Assembly (NCBI RefSeq): GCF_900172295.1 | Contig: NZ_FWFL01000008.1 | Location: 1-64,000 of the forward strand | Source of the DNA: Roseovarius litorisediminis | Lineage (GTDB): Bacteria; Pseudomonadota; Alphaproteobacteria; Rhodobacterales; Rhodobacteraceae | Reading direction: 5' to 3' | Length of the DNA: 64,000 nucleotides | Part shown: positions 45,870 through 56,064 of the stretch, piece after piece | Layout: each line of letters begins with the position of its first letter | How positions within the stretch are numbered: the stretch's first letter is position 1 | The notes under the pieces: model-generated | Databases searched by the model: none | Told to the model about the DNA's origin: nothing | The model's input: only the letters and a program-made list of their open reading frames with translations | Translations under genes and position numbers: made by a program

Positions 45870-47279
45870 TTACTCTGTCGTGATGATGGCTTGCGTCACG
45901 GTCTCTCCGGCCACTTCCGTGTCAGGCTCTGGTTCATCCTGCACCAGAGGATGACCCCGCCCAAGAGCCACGCGCAAGGCGATATAGCCCGCCGCCACAT
46001 CGCGTTGGTTTTGTGCCAGCGAGGTTCTGGACGCCGACAACGCCCGTTCCCGGTCAAGCACATCCAACACGGTGATATTGCCACCACTGACCACCAATTC
46101 GCGCGATAGCGCCAAGGATTGCCGGTTCAGTTCAACAGCCTCGCGCGATGCCTTGGTTGCCGCTAGCGCGGATTGCAGCAAAACCTGCGCATTTTCCACC
46201 TCTTCCACAGCCTCCAGCACGGCCACACGCCATTGCAAATAGGCCTGCTCTACCCGTGCCACGGTCGCATCTTCGTTGGCTGCCAGGGCGGGTTGGGAAA
46301 ATACTGGAACCACCAGCCCTGCCAAAAGCGACTCTGACGAAGCACCGCTGCCGAAGGGCGTCGTAATAAGACCGGACAGCCTTAGCGATGGGTACCGCGC
46401 AGCATGGGCTGCACTTACATCCGAGACTGCCGCCGCATAAAGGCGTTCGGCCCGGCGAATATCCGGCCTTGCCCGCAGCAGATCGGCAGGCACGCCAATA
46501 TCGGCAACACGTTTCGGCAAAGGTTGCTGCCCCTTGTATCCCAGATCAAGGGTCAGAGCGCCCACCGGCACTCCCAAAAGGGTCGAGATACGATTCCGTT
46601 GCTGAATTATGTCCGATTCTATTCGCGGGATTTCGGCGCGGGTTTCGGCCATCAAAGATTGCGCCCGCAGCAGATCAAGCCGCGTTGCCTCGCCTAGGTC
46701 CAACTGCTTCTGGATATCGCGCATCGTGCGCCGCCGCGACCGCAAATCCTGCTCTCGTGTGACCCGTGTGCTCTGAAGAAAGCGCATATTTGTATAGGCC
46801 TGCGCCATCTCGGATAAAATCGTACGTCGTGCTTCAACCTCGTTCAGTTGTGCTGCCTCAAACCGGGCCTGTGCCGCGCGTGACCGGTGGCGCGCTTCAC
46901 CCGCCAGATTGATCTGCGCGTCCAGCCCGACATCAAAGCGGTCATCTGATCGCGTGGCCGTTGTGGCATCCACACGACCATTGCCGCTCAGAGCCACGCC
47001 TTCGCGGCGGGCATCAGCCTCAGCTTCGCGCAGTCGCGCCTGAGCCTCGGCGACGGTCAGATTTCCTGCCATCCCCTGCGCCACCAACTGATCCAGAACC
47101 GGATCGTCAAAATTGCGCCACCAGTTCACTTCGTCACGGCTTGGCGCCTGCACCGGTGCCACCAGCGAATAGCGATCCGGCAGCTCAATTTCCGGCGTGC
47201 GAAACACAGCCCCCATGTCGGCACAGCCTGCCAACAAGATCCCTAGCGGGAACATAATCAAAAATCTTTGTCTGAGCAT
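45870..47279 (-). CDS. Outer-membrane efflux lipoprotein (NodT-type, TolC superfamily)
   Basis: Protein of 469 residues with lipobox LLAGC (Cys19), WWRNFDDPVLDQLVAQ, long helical regions and the repeated halves of the TolC fold. The NodT-type Trp-rich opening and lipobox are more usual with RND pumps. Here it stands 165 bp downstream of a type I adaptor, so it probably supplies the outer-membrane channel of that system. ATG 47279 starts the signal sequence. Confidence 0.87.
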   Translation of the reverse strand: MLRQRFLIMFPLGILLAGCADMGAVFRTPEIELPDRYSLVAPVQAPSRDEVNWWRNFDDPVLDQLVAQGMAGNLTVAEAQARLREAEADARREGVALSGNGRVDATTATRSDDRFDVGLDAQINLAGEARHRSRAAQARFEAAQLNEVEARRTILSEMAQAYTNMRFLQSTRVTREQDLRSRRRTMRDIQKQLDLGEATRLDLLRAQSLMAETRAEIPRIESDIIQQRNRISTLLGVPVGALTLDLGYKGQQPLPKRVADIGVPADLLRARPDIRRAERLYAAAVSDVSAAHAARYPSLRLSGLITTPFGSGASSESLLAGLVVPVFSQPALAANEDATVARVEQAYLQWRVAVLEAVEEVENAQVLLQSALAATKASREAVELNRQSLALSRELVVSGGNITVLDVLDRERALSASRTSLAQNQRDVAAGYIALRVALGRGHPLVQDEPEPDTEVAGETVTQAIITTE

Positions 47280-47444
47280 TGCTCTGTCTGCCTCGTGGAC
47301 CAACCTTGCCGCATCTGACGGCGGCAATTAAGCGGGACCTTTCAAACGAACAGTAGCACAATCATTTGCAGTTTCGCAATAATTTGCGATTTTCCCCGAT
47401 TCCAGAGAAAATTGTTGCTTTCCTGCGGCACCACGGCCACGCCG

Positions 47445-48755
47445 CTATTCGCGAAAGGCCCGGCCGAAAAAGCCCAGCATCGGCTCGGCCAGGTAGGCCA
47501 GCGCGGACCGATCGCCCGTCTGTATAAACGCCTCAACCGGCATGCCGGGCAACAGCTTGCCCTTGCCCAGCTTCGGAATCTCGCTTTCGTAGGGGGTGAT
47601 TTCAGCGGCATAATACGGCACCCCCGTGGCCTCGTCCCGTACCACATCCGCGGAAACCCGGGTAACCTGGCCCCGCAACTGTGGCGTTTCCCGCTGATCG
47701 AACGCCGAAAACTGCAGGGTCGCTTCCTGCCCAACGAAAACATCGTTGATATTGATAGTTTCGATCCGTGCAGATACTATAAGCTGCTGATCTTGTGGGA
47801 TAATATACATCAATGTTTCAGCAGGTCTTACCACGGACTGTACCGCAAAAACCGACTGATCATAGACCAGCCCACTTACCGGCGCGCGGATATCCAGCCT
47901 GGACAGCGTTCCCGAAAGATCAATTTGCCTTTCAGTAAGTTCAATTTCGCGAAATTGCAGATCGCGCAATGTCGTCACGGCCTCTTCGCGACGCCGGGTT
48001 TCAAGTTGCAACAACGCAATTTCATTGCTGGCCGCCTGACCTCGCAATTCAGCCATTTCAGCCTCAAATCGACCGATCTGCCCCAGCAGATTGGCCTCTT
48101 CGCGTAAAAGCTCATTCACCCTCGAGGCTTGGGTCAGCTGACTTTGCAGCAGGTTTTTCTGATCCTTCAGTTCAATGCCCAGCAAATCCGCCTGTGATTT
48201 CTGCGCATTCAGCTGTGCGGTAATCCCCTCAATACGCTTTTCAATCTGTTTGTTCTGCTCTCGCAGCAATCCCGCCTCTTGCTGCAAGGCTTCACGACGG
48301 GCCGAAAACAGGGCCTGCTCACCGATCAACATCCGCTCGACCTCGGGGTTAACCTTGGCCAGTTCCAGAAGATTTTCAGAAAATTCCACACGTTCAGCTT
48401 TGTCGCGTTCTGCCATCAGACGCGCCTTGCGCGCAGCAATTTCGCGAAGCTGGCCATCGACGATCGAAAGCTCTGATTGCAACTGCCGGCCGTCCAGACG
48501 GATCAGCACATCGCCTTTCTCGACAGTATCGCTTTCTTCGACCAGAACTTCGCCGACAACTCCGCCATCGGGGTGCTGGACCACCTGGCGTTTGGACTCA
48601 ACTTCGACCATGCCCGAGGTCACAACCGCCCCCGAGATGCGCGCGACCACACTCCAAAGACCCAGCCCGCCAACCAGTACGACCAACGCGATGATCCCGG
48701 CCGTCAGCGGTACCTTGCCCTCCCATTTGGGCGTTTGATCTACCTGCCCGCTCAA
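47445..48755 (-). CDS. Type I secretion membrane fusion protein (HlyD family)
   Basis: Protein of 436 residues. One transmembrane helix (about 19-40) is followed by a lipoyl half (VVQHPDGGVVGEVLVEESDTVEKGDVL), a long alpha-hairpin of coiled coil and the second half ending IRAPVSGLV...MPVEAFIQTGDRSALAYL. This is the PrtE/HlyD layout. It links the ABC exporter to the outer-membrane channel. The start is TTG 48755, overlapping the exporter stop by 4 bp. Confidence 0.92.
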   Translation of the reverse strand: MSGQVDQTPKWEGKVPLTAGIIALVVLVGGLGLWSVVARISGAVVTSGMVEVESKRQVVQHPDGGVVGEVLVEESDTVEKGDVLIRLDGRQLQSELSIVDGQLREIAARKARLMAERDKAERVEFSENLLELAKVNPEVERMLIGEQALFSARREALQQEAGLLREQNKQIEKRIEGITAQLNAQKSQADLLGIELKDQKNLLQSQLTQASRVNELLREEANLLGQIGRFEAEMAELRGQAASNEIALLQLETRRREEAVTTLRDLQFREIELTERQIDLSGTLSRLDIRAPVSGLVYDQSVFAVQSVVRPAETLMYIIPQDQQLIVSARIETININDVFVGQEATLQFSAFDQRETPQLRGQVTRVSADVVRDEATGVPYYAAEITPYESEIPKLGKGKLLPGMPVEAFIQTGDRSALAYLAEPMLGFFGRAFRE

Positions 48756-50485
48756 AACGAGACCTTGGCGCTGATCGATTTACGCAGCGGTTCGACATTC
48801 TTGAGCTTTTTTTCCATCACCTCATCGCGCGGTCCAAAAGCCGTAGCCATGCCTTTATCAATCACCATCAAAAGATCACATTCGGCAATTGCCGCCGGGC
48901 GATGAGTCATCAAAATAACCGACCGTCCTGTTAACTTGAAAGTTTTTACCGTCCGGTTCAACGCATCAGACCCTTCGGCATCCAGCATCGAGTTCGGTTC
49001 ATCCAGAATAAGCAGCACAGGATCACCGAACAGCGCGCGCGCCAGCGCAATCCGCTGTCTCTGGCCGCCCGACAACTGGTTTTCGTTGCCATCCAGGAAC
49101 GTATCATAGCCCTTGGGAAGCTGGGTGATCATGTCATGCGCATTCGCCTGCTGCGCCGCCTTGACCACCATCTTTGAATCCGGGTCAATCGCCATGCGCG
49201 CGATATTCTCGGCCACGGTTCCAGGGAACAGCGAAATCGCTTGCGGCAAATACCCGATATGGGCGCCCAGACGATCGGGAATATACTGATCCAGTGTCGC
49301 GCCTCCCAATCTTGCCTCACCCGCCGCAATCGGCCAGTAACCCGATAATGTCCGCGCCAGAGTCGATTTTCCAGACCCGCTTCGCCCGATCACGCCAAGC
49401 GCTTCGCCGGGGCGCAATTCAAAATTGATGTTGCGTAAGGTGGGGGCACGCTCACCCGGTGGAATAACCGTCAGGTTCTTGGCGCTCAGATGCGCATCGG
49501 GCACGGGCAACTCCGTCATCTTTGGCAGGGGCGGCACCGAAGCCAGGTATTGCCCCAGGGATCTCCACCCGGCTTTCGCCCGCTGCAGAACAGGCCAGCT
49601 TCCCATCGACTGCTCAATCGGGGAAAGCGCGCGACCCAAAAGGATCGACCCGGCAATCATCGAGCCTGCCGACATCTCTCCCTTGATCACATAATAGGCC
49701 CCCGCCCCCAACATTGCCGACTGCAGGAAAAGCCGGAAAGATTTGGTGACAGACGTAAAGCTGCCAGTCCAGTCATTGGCGCTTACCGTCTTCCCAAGGG
49801 CCGCATTACGCAGTTGGATGTATCGAAGCCGCATGTTGGGTGCCAAACCCTGACTTAGAACAACTTCCCCGCCCGAGCGCGCCTGATCGGCAAAAGTATG
49901 GGCACGTTGCGCCGCCCCCTGTGCCATGCGCACTTGCATAGAGGTAAGCAACTGGTTGGCCAGGGCAATTGCCACAATCATCAACCCACCGGCCACCGCA
50001 AGCCAGCCCAGCATCGGGTGGAACAGGAAAATTGCGGCAATGAAAAACGGAGTCCACGGCATATCAAACAGGGCCAGAAGCACAGGAGACACAAACAAGG
50101 ACTGAACCGAATCCAGATCACGCAGCGCCGCACGCGAGGCGGCATGATCCTTTGGATCGGCCGAGCGATACAAAGTGGCATCAAACAGCCGCCCGTCCAG
50201 TGCAGTCTGGAACCGCGCGCCGACCCTGGCCATCACCCGGCCACGGGCAAAATCCAGCACACCCATCAAGACGTAAAGAGCGGCAACCAAAATCGACAGG
50301 GCAACCAGTGTTTCAATCGACCGCGAAGACAGTACCCGGTCATAGACCTGCAGCATATAAAGCGGACCGGTCAGCATCAGCAAATTAACAAACACTGAAA
50401 AAATAAACGCCCAGACAAAAAGTTTAGTGCCACGGCGGCGCGCAGCGTGGAGTTCCGGGAATCCTGGACGGACTTGCGGTTTCAT
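48752..50485 (-). CDS. Type I secretion ABC transporter (PrtD family)
   Basis: Protein of 577 residues with about six membrane helices (1-300) and an ATPase domain: Walker A GRSGSGKST near 366, signature LSGGQRQRIALARAL and LLILDEPNSMLD. There is no peptidase C39 or CLD domain, which fits the PrtD group exporting RTX proteins with C-terminal signals. ATG 50485 is preferred; the longer frame adds 64 residues that do not fit the family. No RTX substrate gene is in the window. Confidence 0.92.
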   Translation of the reverse strand: MKPQVRPGFPELHAARRRGTKLFVWAFIFSVFVNLLMLTGPLYMLQVYDRVLSSRSIETLVALSILVAALYVLMGVLDFARGRVMARVGARFQTALDGRLFDATLYRSADPKDHAASRAALRDLDSVQSLFVSPVLLALFDMPWTPFFIAAIFLFHPMLGWLAVAGGLMIVAIALANQLLTSMQVRMAQGAAQRAHTFADQARSGGEVVLSQGLAPNMRLRYIQLRNAALGKTVSANDWTGSFTSVTKSFRLFLQSAMLGAGAYYVIKGEMSAGSMIAGSILLGRALSPIEQSMGSWPVLQRAKAGWRSLGQYLASVPPLPKMTELPVPDAHLSAKNLTVIPPGERAPTLRNINFELRPGEALGVIGRSGSGKSTLARTLSGYWPIAAGEARLGGATLDQYIPDRLGAHIGYLPQAISLFPGTVAENIARMAIDPDSKMVVKAAQQANAHDMITQLPKGYDTFLDGNENQLSGGQRQRIALARALFGDPVLLILDEPNSMLDAEGSDALNRTVKTFKLTGRSVILMTHRPAAIAECDLLMVIDKGMATAFGPRDEVMEKKLKNVEPLRKSISAKVSF

Positions 50486-50645
50486 GGCGGTCGGATGGCT
50501 CCTGCTGCTCTTTTGGTTTCTAAGGATACTATTTGGTAGCAAAATGGAAACAATTTCTGAAATATTTCCGGGAATGTATCGTAATTGCAGCCTCATACCG
50601 CTCCGGCGCTTGCCTTCGATAGGCTCGTGATCCAAGCATTTCGGC

Positions 50646-51410
50646 ATGACAGGATTCCGCAACCTTCTGCGTCGCATGGGAGCGATAAAGCCCGAGTTTC
50701 AGGCTGAAATCGCGCCGGAACATCCCTTTGTCGCCATCGGTGACATTCATGGTCGCGATGACTTGCTGGGAAATTTGCTGAAACAACTGGAAGAACAGGT
50801 GCCCAACCTTCCGTTGGTTTTTGCCGGTGACTATGTGGACCGCGGCCCTGACAGCGCAAAGGTCCTGGCCCGGTTGATGGCCCTGTCAGAAAGCCCGTTG
50901 AAAAGCATAACCTGTCTGATGGGCAATCATGAAACGATACTGCTGGATTTTCTGGATCACCCCGAAAGCATGGCTCGCCAATGGCTGCGCAACGGCGGCG
51001 TTGCCACACTTGAAAGCTTTGGCGTATCTGTGCCCGATGACAGCGCTTCCCCCAAAGCGGCCCGCTTGATGCGCGACCAATTGGTGGAAACGATGGGCAC
51101 GCAGATGATCGCGTGGCTACGATCCCGGCCACTGGTTTGGCAAAGCGGTAATGTCGCTGCGACCCACGCAGGCGCCGACCCGAAATGCCCGATTGAACCA
51201 AGACGGGGCCATGGTTTGTTGTGGGGCCATCCGGATTTTCTGAAAACACCGCGGAAGGATGGATTGTGGATTGTGCACGGTCATTTCATCGTTGATGCCC
51301 CTTGCGCCGAACAAGGACGGATCAGCATCGATACCGGGGCCTATAGAACTGGCCGCCTGACAGCGGCGATTGTCGAACCCGGGAACGTGACTTTTCTCAC
51401 ATGTGAATGA
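50646..51410 (+). CDS. Metallophosphoesterase (PPP-type serine/threonine phosphatase)
   Basis: Protein of 254 residues. Metal motifs are complete: GDIHGRDD, GDYVDRGPDS, GNHE, and later His residues in VHGHF. This is the PPP-type calcineurin-like fold, seen in PrpA/ApaH-like bacterial phosphatases. The substrate is unknown. It diverges from the type I secretion operon. Confidence 0.88.
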   Translation: MTGFRNLLRRMGAIKPEFQAEIAPEHPFVAIGDIHGRDDLLGNLLKQLEEQVPNLPLVFAGDYVDRGPDSAKVLARLMALSESPLKSITCLMGNHETILLDFLDHPESMARQWLRNGGVATLESFGVSVPDDSASPKAARLMRDQLVETMGTQMIAWLRSRPLVWQSGNVAATHAGADPKCPIEPRRGHGLLWGHPDFLKTPRKDGLWIVHGHFIVDAPCAEQGRISIDTGAYRTGRLTAAIVEPGNVTFLTCE

Positions 51411-51744
51411 CACCTGCCCGGAAAAGCCGACCACCGCTTCCTTTGTGCCCCGCTTGAACCCTGGTACGTTGAAATATTCACCAGACCGGACGAGCGTTGG
51501 CATAAATTTTCTCGTTTGACCGCCAACTACCCTCAACTGGTATCGCCTACAGCAGAAACAAATTTAAAGGTTTTCCGTCGTCAGGCAGTTTTGCAGCGGG
51601 GAGCAGATACTTTGGGATTGGCCCGCGAGGTACCAGATACCGTGTCTGGACAGGCACAAAGATGAGGGCAATTGATTGCACAACATCTCACCCGTCTGTC
51701 GCAACGGGCGCAAACAATAACTAAGGCATTGATTTAATAAGATT
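51411..51744. other. Spacer between phosphoesterase and tRNA-Ala
   Basis: A 334-bp stretch in which I see no gene, repeat or convincing signal. Confidence 0.4.
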
Positions 51745-51820
<76 letters not shown>

Positions 51821-51851
51821 ATACCAACAGACCCTTAGGCCCGTTCGCCGC

Positions 51852-51880
51852 TATCTAGGCAAAGCGGCGGGCGGGATCAA
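51852..51880 (-). promoter_or_regulatory. Promoter of tRNA-Ala
   Basis: On the minus strand TTGATC (51880-51875), a 17-bp spacer and TAGATA (51857-51852) are 31 bp before the tRNA 5' end. Confidence 0.6.
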
Positions 51881-51908
51881 GTGGAAAATCCCGCCTTGTC
51901 ACCGATGA

Positions 51909-52229
51909 TTAGTCGTCGTCGTCTGACGCAACGTCGGCAATGTCGTCCAGCGAAACGTCGTCGTCATCATCATCGTCTTCCAGAACGTCATCGCCCAGAT
52001 CGACATCGATGTCATCTTCAAGCACATCATCAACCACTTCCGCTTCGGGTTCGTTCAGCTTCTTGGTTTCGGCATCTTCGGCATCTGCGGTAATGGTGCG
52101 GCTTTTACCGGTATTCAATTCGACGACTTCCCCGGAATAGGGGCTGACGATCGGGTTTTTGTTCAGGTCGTAAAAACGCTTGCCGGTTGTCGGACAAATG
52201 CGCTTAACACCCCATTCTTCTTTGGGCAT
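51909..52229 (-). CDS. TIGR02300 family protein
   Basis: Protein of 106 residues. The N-terminal 45 residues (KRICPTTGKRFYDLNKNPIVSPYSG) are the FYDLN-type zinc-ribbon-like start of TIGR02300 proteins. The rest is an acidic tail ending in a long Asp run. The function is unknown. It is a monocistronic gene between tRNA-Ala and a divergent protease gene. Confidence 0.88.
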   Translation of the reverse strand: MPKEEWGVKRICPTTGKRFYDLNKNPIVSPYSGEVVELNTGKSRTITADAEDAETKKLNEPEAEVVDDVLEDDIDVDLGDDVLEDDDDDDDVSLDDIADVASDDDD

Positions 52230-52344
52230 TGGTGATCCCCTTTGAAATCTTTATGTCTTGTCGACGGTCCGCGCCAACTGCCATAACAGAAGACAGGTGT
52301 CAAAGGCTTTAAACACCCTGACATGTAGCTGACCAGGAGGCCAT

Positions 52345-53037
52345 ATGGGCCATCACGTCCTTCCGGGCAACCCCCCTGTCGAACTGACGTTACGCCGTTC
52401 GGCCCGCGCACGGCGGATTTCGCTGCGTGTGTCAGGCCTTGACGGGCGCGTCACCCTTACCCTGCCACGTGGTGTAGCCGAGTGCGAGGCGCTGGATTTC
52501 GCGCATCAGAAAGGGGATTGGCTGCGCGCCCAGCTTCAGGCGCGGCCTGATCATGTGGCGGTTTTCCCGGGCGTTGAAATTCCGGTCGAGGGCCAATTAT
52601 TACGAATCGCCTCTCAGATCGGTCGACGGGTGCAGGCACAGGAAAGCACACTGCTTGTGCCCGGCCCGCCCGAGGTTGCGGCGACCCGGGTTCAGGCCTG
52701 GCTGAAAACCCGCGCGCGCGACAGGCTTGCCGCCGCCTCGGATCATTACGCTGCCACTCTTGGCCGCTCCTATACCCGGATCAGCCTTCGTGACACACGG
52801 TCACGCTGGGGGTCGTGCTCGACCTCCGGCGGGCTGATGTATTCCTGGCGGCTCATCATGGCGCCACGCGATGTGCTAGAGTATGTCGCCGCACACGAGG
52901 TGGCGCATCTGGCCGAAATGAATCATTCCCCTGCCTTCTGGGCGGTTGTGGAACGCCTGATGCCTGGATACATCGCGCCGCGCAGTTGGCTGCGTGAAAA
53001 TGGCGCGGGGCTGCACCGCTATCGCTTCGGTGATTGA
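52345..53037 (+). CDS. YgjP-like metal-dependent hydrolase (DUF45, M48 clan)
   Basis: Protein of 230 residues. The zinc motif AAHEVAHLAEMNHSPAFW (HExxH plus a downstream His) and the preceding RDTRSRWGSCSTSGGLMYSWRLIMAP are characteristic of YgjP/DUF45 proteins. It is a probable cytoplasmic metallopeptidase, possibly linked to DNA-protein adducts as for SprT relatives; that is inference. The start follows AGGAGG. Confidence 0.87.
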   Translation: MGHHVLPGNPPVELTLRRSARARRISLRVSGLDGRVTLTLPRGVAECEALDFAHQKGDWLRAQLQARPDHVAVFPGVEIPVEGQLLRIASQIGRRVQAQESTLLVPGPPEVAATRVQAWLKTRARDRLAAASDHYAATLGRSYTRISLRDTRSRWGSCSTSGGLMYSWRLIMAPRDVLEYVAAHEVAHLAEMNHSPAFWAVVERLMPGYIAPRSWLRENGAGLHRYRFGD

Positions 53038-53068
53038 CCCTGGCAATCTTTGTGATCACAATTAGAGC

Positions 53069-53719
53069 ATGCTGATCAACGCCCGCCCAGATCCGGCCCC
53101 ATCTTCGGCCCACGACCGTGTTTATCGCGGCTTGCGCAGCCGTATCATGCACGGCGAAATTGCCCCCGGCACGGCCCTGACCCTGCGTGGCATCGGCGCC
53201 GAGTTCGACGTGTCCATGACCCCCGCGCGCGAGTCTGTGCGCCGCTTGTCGGCCGAAGGCGCGCTGACAATTTCTAGTTCGGGCCGCGTTACAACTCCGG
53301 AACTCAACAACGAACGGATCGAGGAACTGGCCGCCCTGCGCTCGTTGATCGAGGTAGAGCTGGCCAGCCGCGCCCTTCCCCGCGCGCACATCGCATTGAT
53401 CGACCGGCTGCATAGCATCAACACCCGAATTGCGGACGATATCGCCCGGCAGGATGCCGTGGGCTATATCCGGCGCAATCTTGAATTTCACCGCACGCTT
53501 TACCTGCGCGCGCAGGCGCCTGCGATGCTGGCCATGGCCGAAACCGTCTGGTTGCAACTTGGGCCGACGATGCGCGCCCTCTATGGCCGCATGCAACGCA
53601 AGGACACGCCGCAATACCATCGCCTGATCATCAGCGCACTCAAGGCCGGGGATGAACCCGGCCTTCGCCTTGCCGTCCGCTCGGATGTGACACAGGGGTT
53701 GCGGATGCTGACGGCATAG
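53069..53719 (+). CDS. GntR-family (FadR/FCD type) transcriptional regulator
   Basis: Protein of 216 residues. The winged helix (HDRVYRGLRSRIMHGEIAPGTALTLRGIGAEFDVSMTPARESVRRLSAEG) is followed by an all-helical FCD ligand domain (LRSLIEVELASRAL...FHRTLYLRAQAP...HRLIISALKAGD). It is 4 bp upstream of the antiporter gene on the same strand. It may control that gene or a metabolic gene elsewhere; the ligand is unknown. Confidence 0.87.
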   Translation: MLINARPDPAPSSAHDRVYRGLRSRIMHGEIAPGTALTLRGIGAEFDVSMTPARESVRRLSAEGALTISSSGRVTTPELNNERIEELAALRSLIEVELASRALPRAHIALIDRLHSINTRIADDIARQDAVGYIRRNLEFHRTLYLRAQAPAMLAMAETVWLQLGPTMRALYGRMQRKDTPQYHRLIISALKAGDEPGLRLAVRSDVTQGLRMLTA

Positions 53720-53723
53720 CATC

Positions 53724-54947
53724 ATGAGCCTGGATCTTCTTTTCATTACCCTTGGCGCACTTTTCCTCGCAGGCCTTCTGGCCGATCAGGTCGGGAGGCG
53801 GACCAAACTACCGCGCGTTACCCTGCTTTTGGGCTGCGGCATCATTGTAGGGGAATCCGGGTTCAACCTGATCCCGCCCGAGGCACAGGATTTTTATGGG
53901 TTTCTGTCGACCACGGCGCTAACCATGGTCGCTTTCCTGCTGGGCAGTTCGCTGACAGGTGAAAATCTTAAAAAGCACGGCCAGACAATCATGTGGGTGT
54001 CGGCCATGATCGTCCTGATATCCATTGCACTGGTGACGGTTGGCCTGTGGTTGATCGGCGTGCCGGCCCCGATCGCTTTGCTTTTGGGGGCCATTGCCAC
54101 CGCCACTGACCCCGCCGCGACACAGGATGCGATCCGCCAGTCGGGTGCGCGGGGCGCCTTTTCCAAACGGATCCGCGGTATTGTCGCCATCGACGACGCC
54201 TGGGGCCTCATGGCGTTTTCCATCGCAGTCGTATTCGCCCTAGGCCTTGCAGGCGAGGTCGAATTCGCCTTGCTTGGTCACGCCACTTGGGAAATCGGTG
54301 GCGCCATCGGGCTTGGCCTGCTGATCGGCGTGCCCGGCGCTTATCTGACCGGTCGCCTTGCCAAGGGTGAACCGCTCCAGTCCGAGGCTCTGGGCATTGT
54401 CTTTCTCGCCGCTGGGCTGGCGATCTGGGCCGGGGTATCATATTTGCTGGCGGGGATGATGACCGGGGCTGTCATCGCCAATTTTGCCCGCCACCACGAT
54501 CGCGCCTTTCACGAGATCGAGAATATCCAGTGGCCCTTTATGATCCTGTTTTTCATTCTGGCGGGCGCCTCGCTTCAGGTGGACACACTGCTTCAGACCG
54601 GACTGATCGGCGCGACCTTCATTTTGCTGCGCATTGTCGCGCGACTGATCGGAGGCTGGGTTGGCGGCACTCTGGCCGGGGCCCCGGTTGCACATCGCGC
54701 GTGGTATGGAGTCGCGCTTTTGCCGCAGGCAGGGGTGGCTGTCGGTATGGCCCTTGTCGCGGGTCAGATATTCCCTGATGCGGCTGACTTTATCCTCAGC
54801 CTGACCATAGGCACCACTGTCCTGTTCGAACTGATCGGACCGCTGGCCACGATCTATGCTGTACGAAAAGTTTCGGCCCAGGACCTGATCGAAAAGACAG
54901 ACAAGAAAGCCACCAAGCGCGCCGAACAAGCCCTGCACCAAAAATAA
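53724..54947 (+). CDS. Cation:proton antiporter (CPA family)
   Basis: Membrane protein of 407 residues with about twelve helices. ATATDPAATQDAIRQSGARGAFSKRIRGIVAIDDAWGL contains the ATDP segment of helix 5 and the later DDA, typical of CPA-type Na+/H+ or K+/H+ exchangers. No regulatory TrkA domain is attached. The C-terminal tail is basic. Translation is probably coupled to the regulator upstream. Confidence 0.88.
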   Translation: MSLDLLFITLGALFLAGLLADQVGRRTKLPRVTLLLGCGIIVGESGFNLIPPEAQDFYGFLSTTALTMVAFLLGSSLTGENLKKHGQTIMWVSAMIVLISIALVTVGLWLIGVPAPIALLLGAIATATDPAATQDAIRQSGARGAFSKRIRGIVAIDDAWGLMAFSIAVVFALGLAGEVEFALLGHATWEIGGAIGLGLLIGVPGAYLTGRLAKGEPLQSEALGIVFLAAGLAIWAGVSYLLAGMMTGAVIANFARHHDRAFHEIENIQWPFMILFFILAGASLQVDTLLQTGLIGATFILLRIVARLIGGWVGGTLAGAPVAHRAWYGVALLPQAGVAVGMALVAGQIFPDAADFILSLTIGTTVLFELIGPLATIYAVRKVSAQDLIEKTDKKATKRAEQALHQK

Positions 54948-55046
54948 CCAGCGCGTCTGGCATTTTATTGTGTCGCGGCGAGATGCCGAATCGCCCACAC
55001 CTCAAGCAGATTTCGCCCTGGGTTCAGTGCTGAACGTGTGCCCGCT

Positions 55047-56009
55047 TCAGGCCGCGAGCCCCTTGGCGCCGATATTCAGGAACTTGTCGCGCCGGTCCTT
55101 GATCAGCGCCTCAGGCGTTTTTGCATCCAACTCGGATATCATCGCCTCTATCGCTTTGCCTACCGCCTCGATGGTTTTGGCCGGGTCACGATGCGCCCCG
55201 CCCATCGGCTCATTGATGATCCGATCGGCCACTCCCAGCTTGGTAAGGTCCTGCGCCGTCAGCCGCAGCGCCTCGGCGGCTTCGCGCATCTTTTCCGCGT
55301 CCTTCCACAGGATCGAGGCGCAACCTTCGGGGCTGATCACCGAATAGATCGAGTTTTCCAGCATCGCGACACGATTGGCGCTGGCAAAGGCCACAGCCCC
55401 GCCCGATCCTCCTTCGCCTATGATAACACTCACCAGCGGCACGCCGATCTGCAGGCATTTCTCGGTTGCGCGCGCGATGGCTTCGGACTGCCCGCGTTCC
55501 TCGGCGCCTTTTCCTGGATAGGCGCCAGGTGTGTCCACCAGTGTCACAACAGGCAGGCCAAATTTGTGGGCCATTTCCATCAGCCGGATCGCCTTGCGAT
55601 AGCCCTCGGGCCGCGCCATGCCAAAGTTTCGCTCGATACGGCTTTTGGTGTCATTGCCCTTTTCGTGCCCGATCACCATCACGGGCCGGTCGCCCAACCG
55701 CGCCAGGCCACCCATTACTGAATGATCGTCGGCAAAGTTCCGGTCGCCGGCCAGCGGCGTATATTCCTTGAACAGCGCCTCAATGTAATCACAGCAATGC
55801 GGCCGCTCGGGATGACGCGCCACCTGGCATTTCCGCCAGGGGCTGAGATCTTTATACAGATCGCGCAGCAGATCCGCCGCCTTGCGATCCAGCGCACCGG
55901 CCTCGTCCTCAACATCCATCTCTTCATTCGCCCGCGCCAGTGCGCGCAGTTCTTCCGCCTTGCCTTCAATCTCGGCCAGGGGTTTTTCGAAGTCGAGGTA
56001 ATTGGTCAT
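55047..56009 (-). CDS. accA: Acetyl-CoA carboxylase carboxyltransferase subunit alpha
   Basis: Protein of 320 residues, normal length. [21 protein letters not shown] at the start, [49 protein letters not shown] and [11 protein letters not shown] are typical. It transfers carboxyl from biotin to acetyl-CoA in the first step of fatty acid synthesis. ATG 56009 has GGAGAG at good spacing; the upstream in-frame ATG at 56021 does not. Confidence 0.96.
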   Translation of the reverse strand: MTNYLDFEKPLAEIEGKAEELRALARANEEMDVEDEAGALDRKAADLLRDLYKDLSPWRKCQVARHPERPHCCDYIEALFKEYTPLAGDRNFADDHSVMGGLARLGDRPVMVIGHEKGNDTKSRIERNFGMARPEGYRKAIRLMEMAHKFGLPVVTLVDTPGAYPGKGAEERGQSEAIARATEKCLQIGVPLVSVIIGEGGSGGAVAFASANRVAMLENSIYSVISPEGCASILWKDAEKMREAAEALRLTAQDLTKLGVADRIINEPMGGAHRDPAKTIEAVGKAIEAMISELDAKTPEALIKDRRDKFLNIGAKGLAA

Positions 56010-56064
56010 CAGGCTCTCCACATATCCCGCTGCGATATATGGCGGCCTTGCGGGGGATTTGCAA

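Noticed and set aside
51909-52060. Tandem GTC/GTCATC-like repeats as a DNA repeat
   Set aside because: They are codons for the Asp-rich tail of the TIGR02300 protein, not a separate element.
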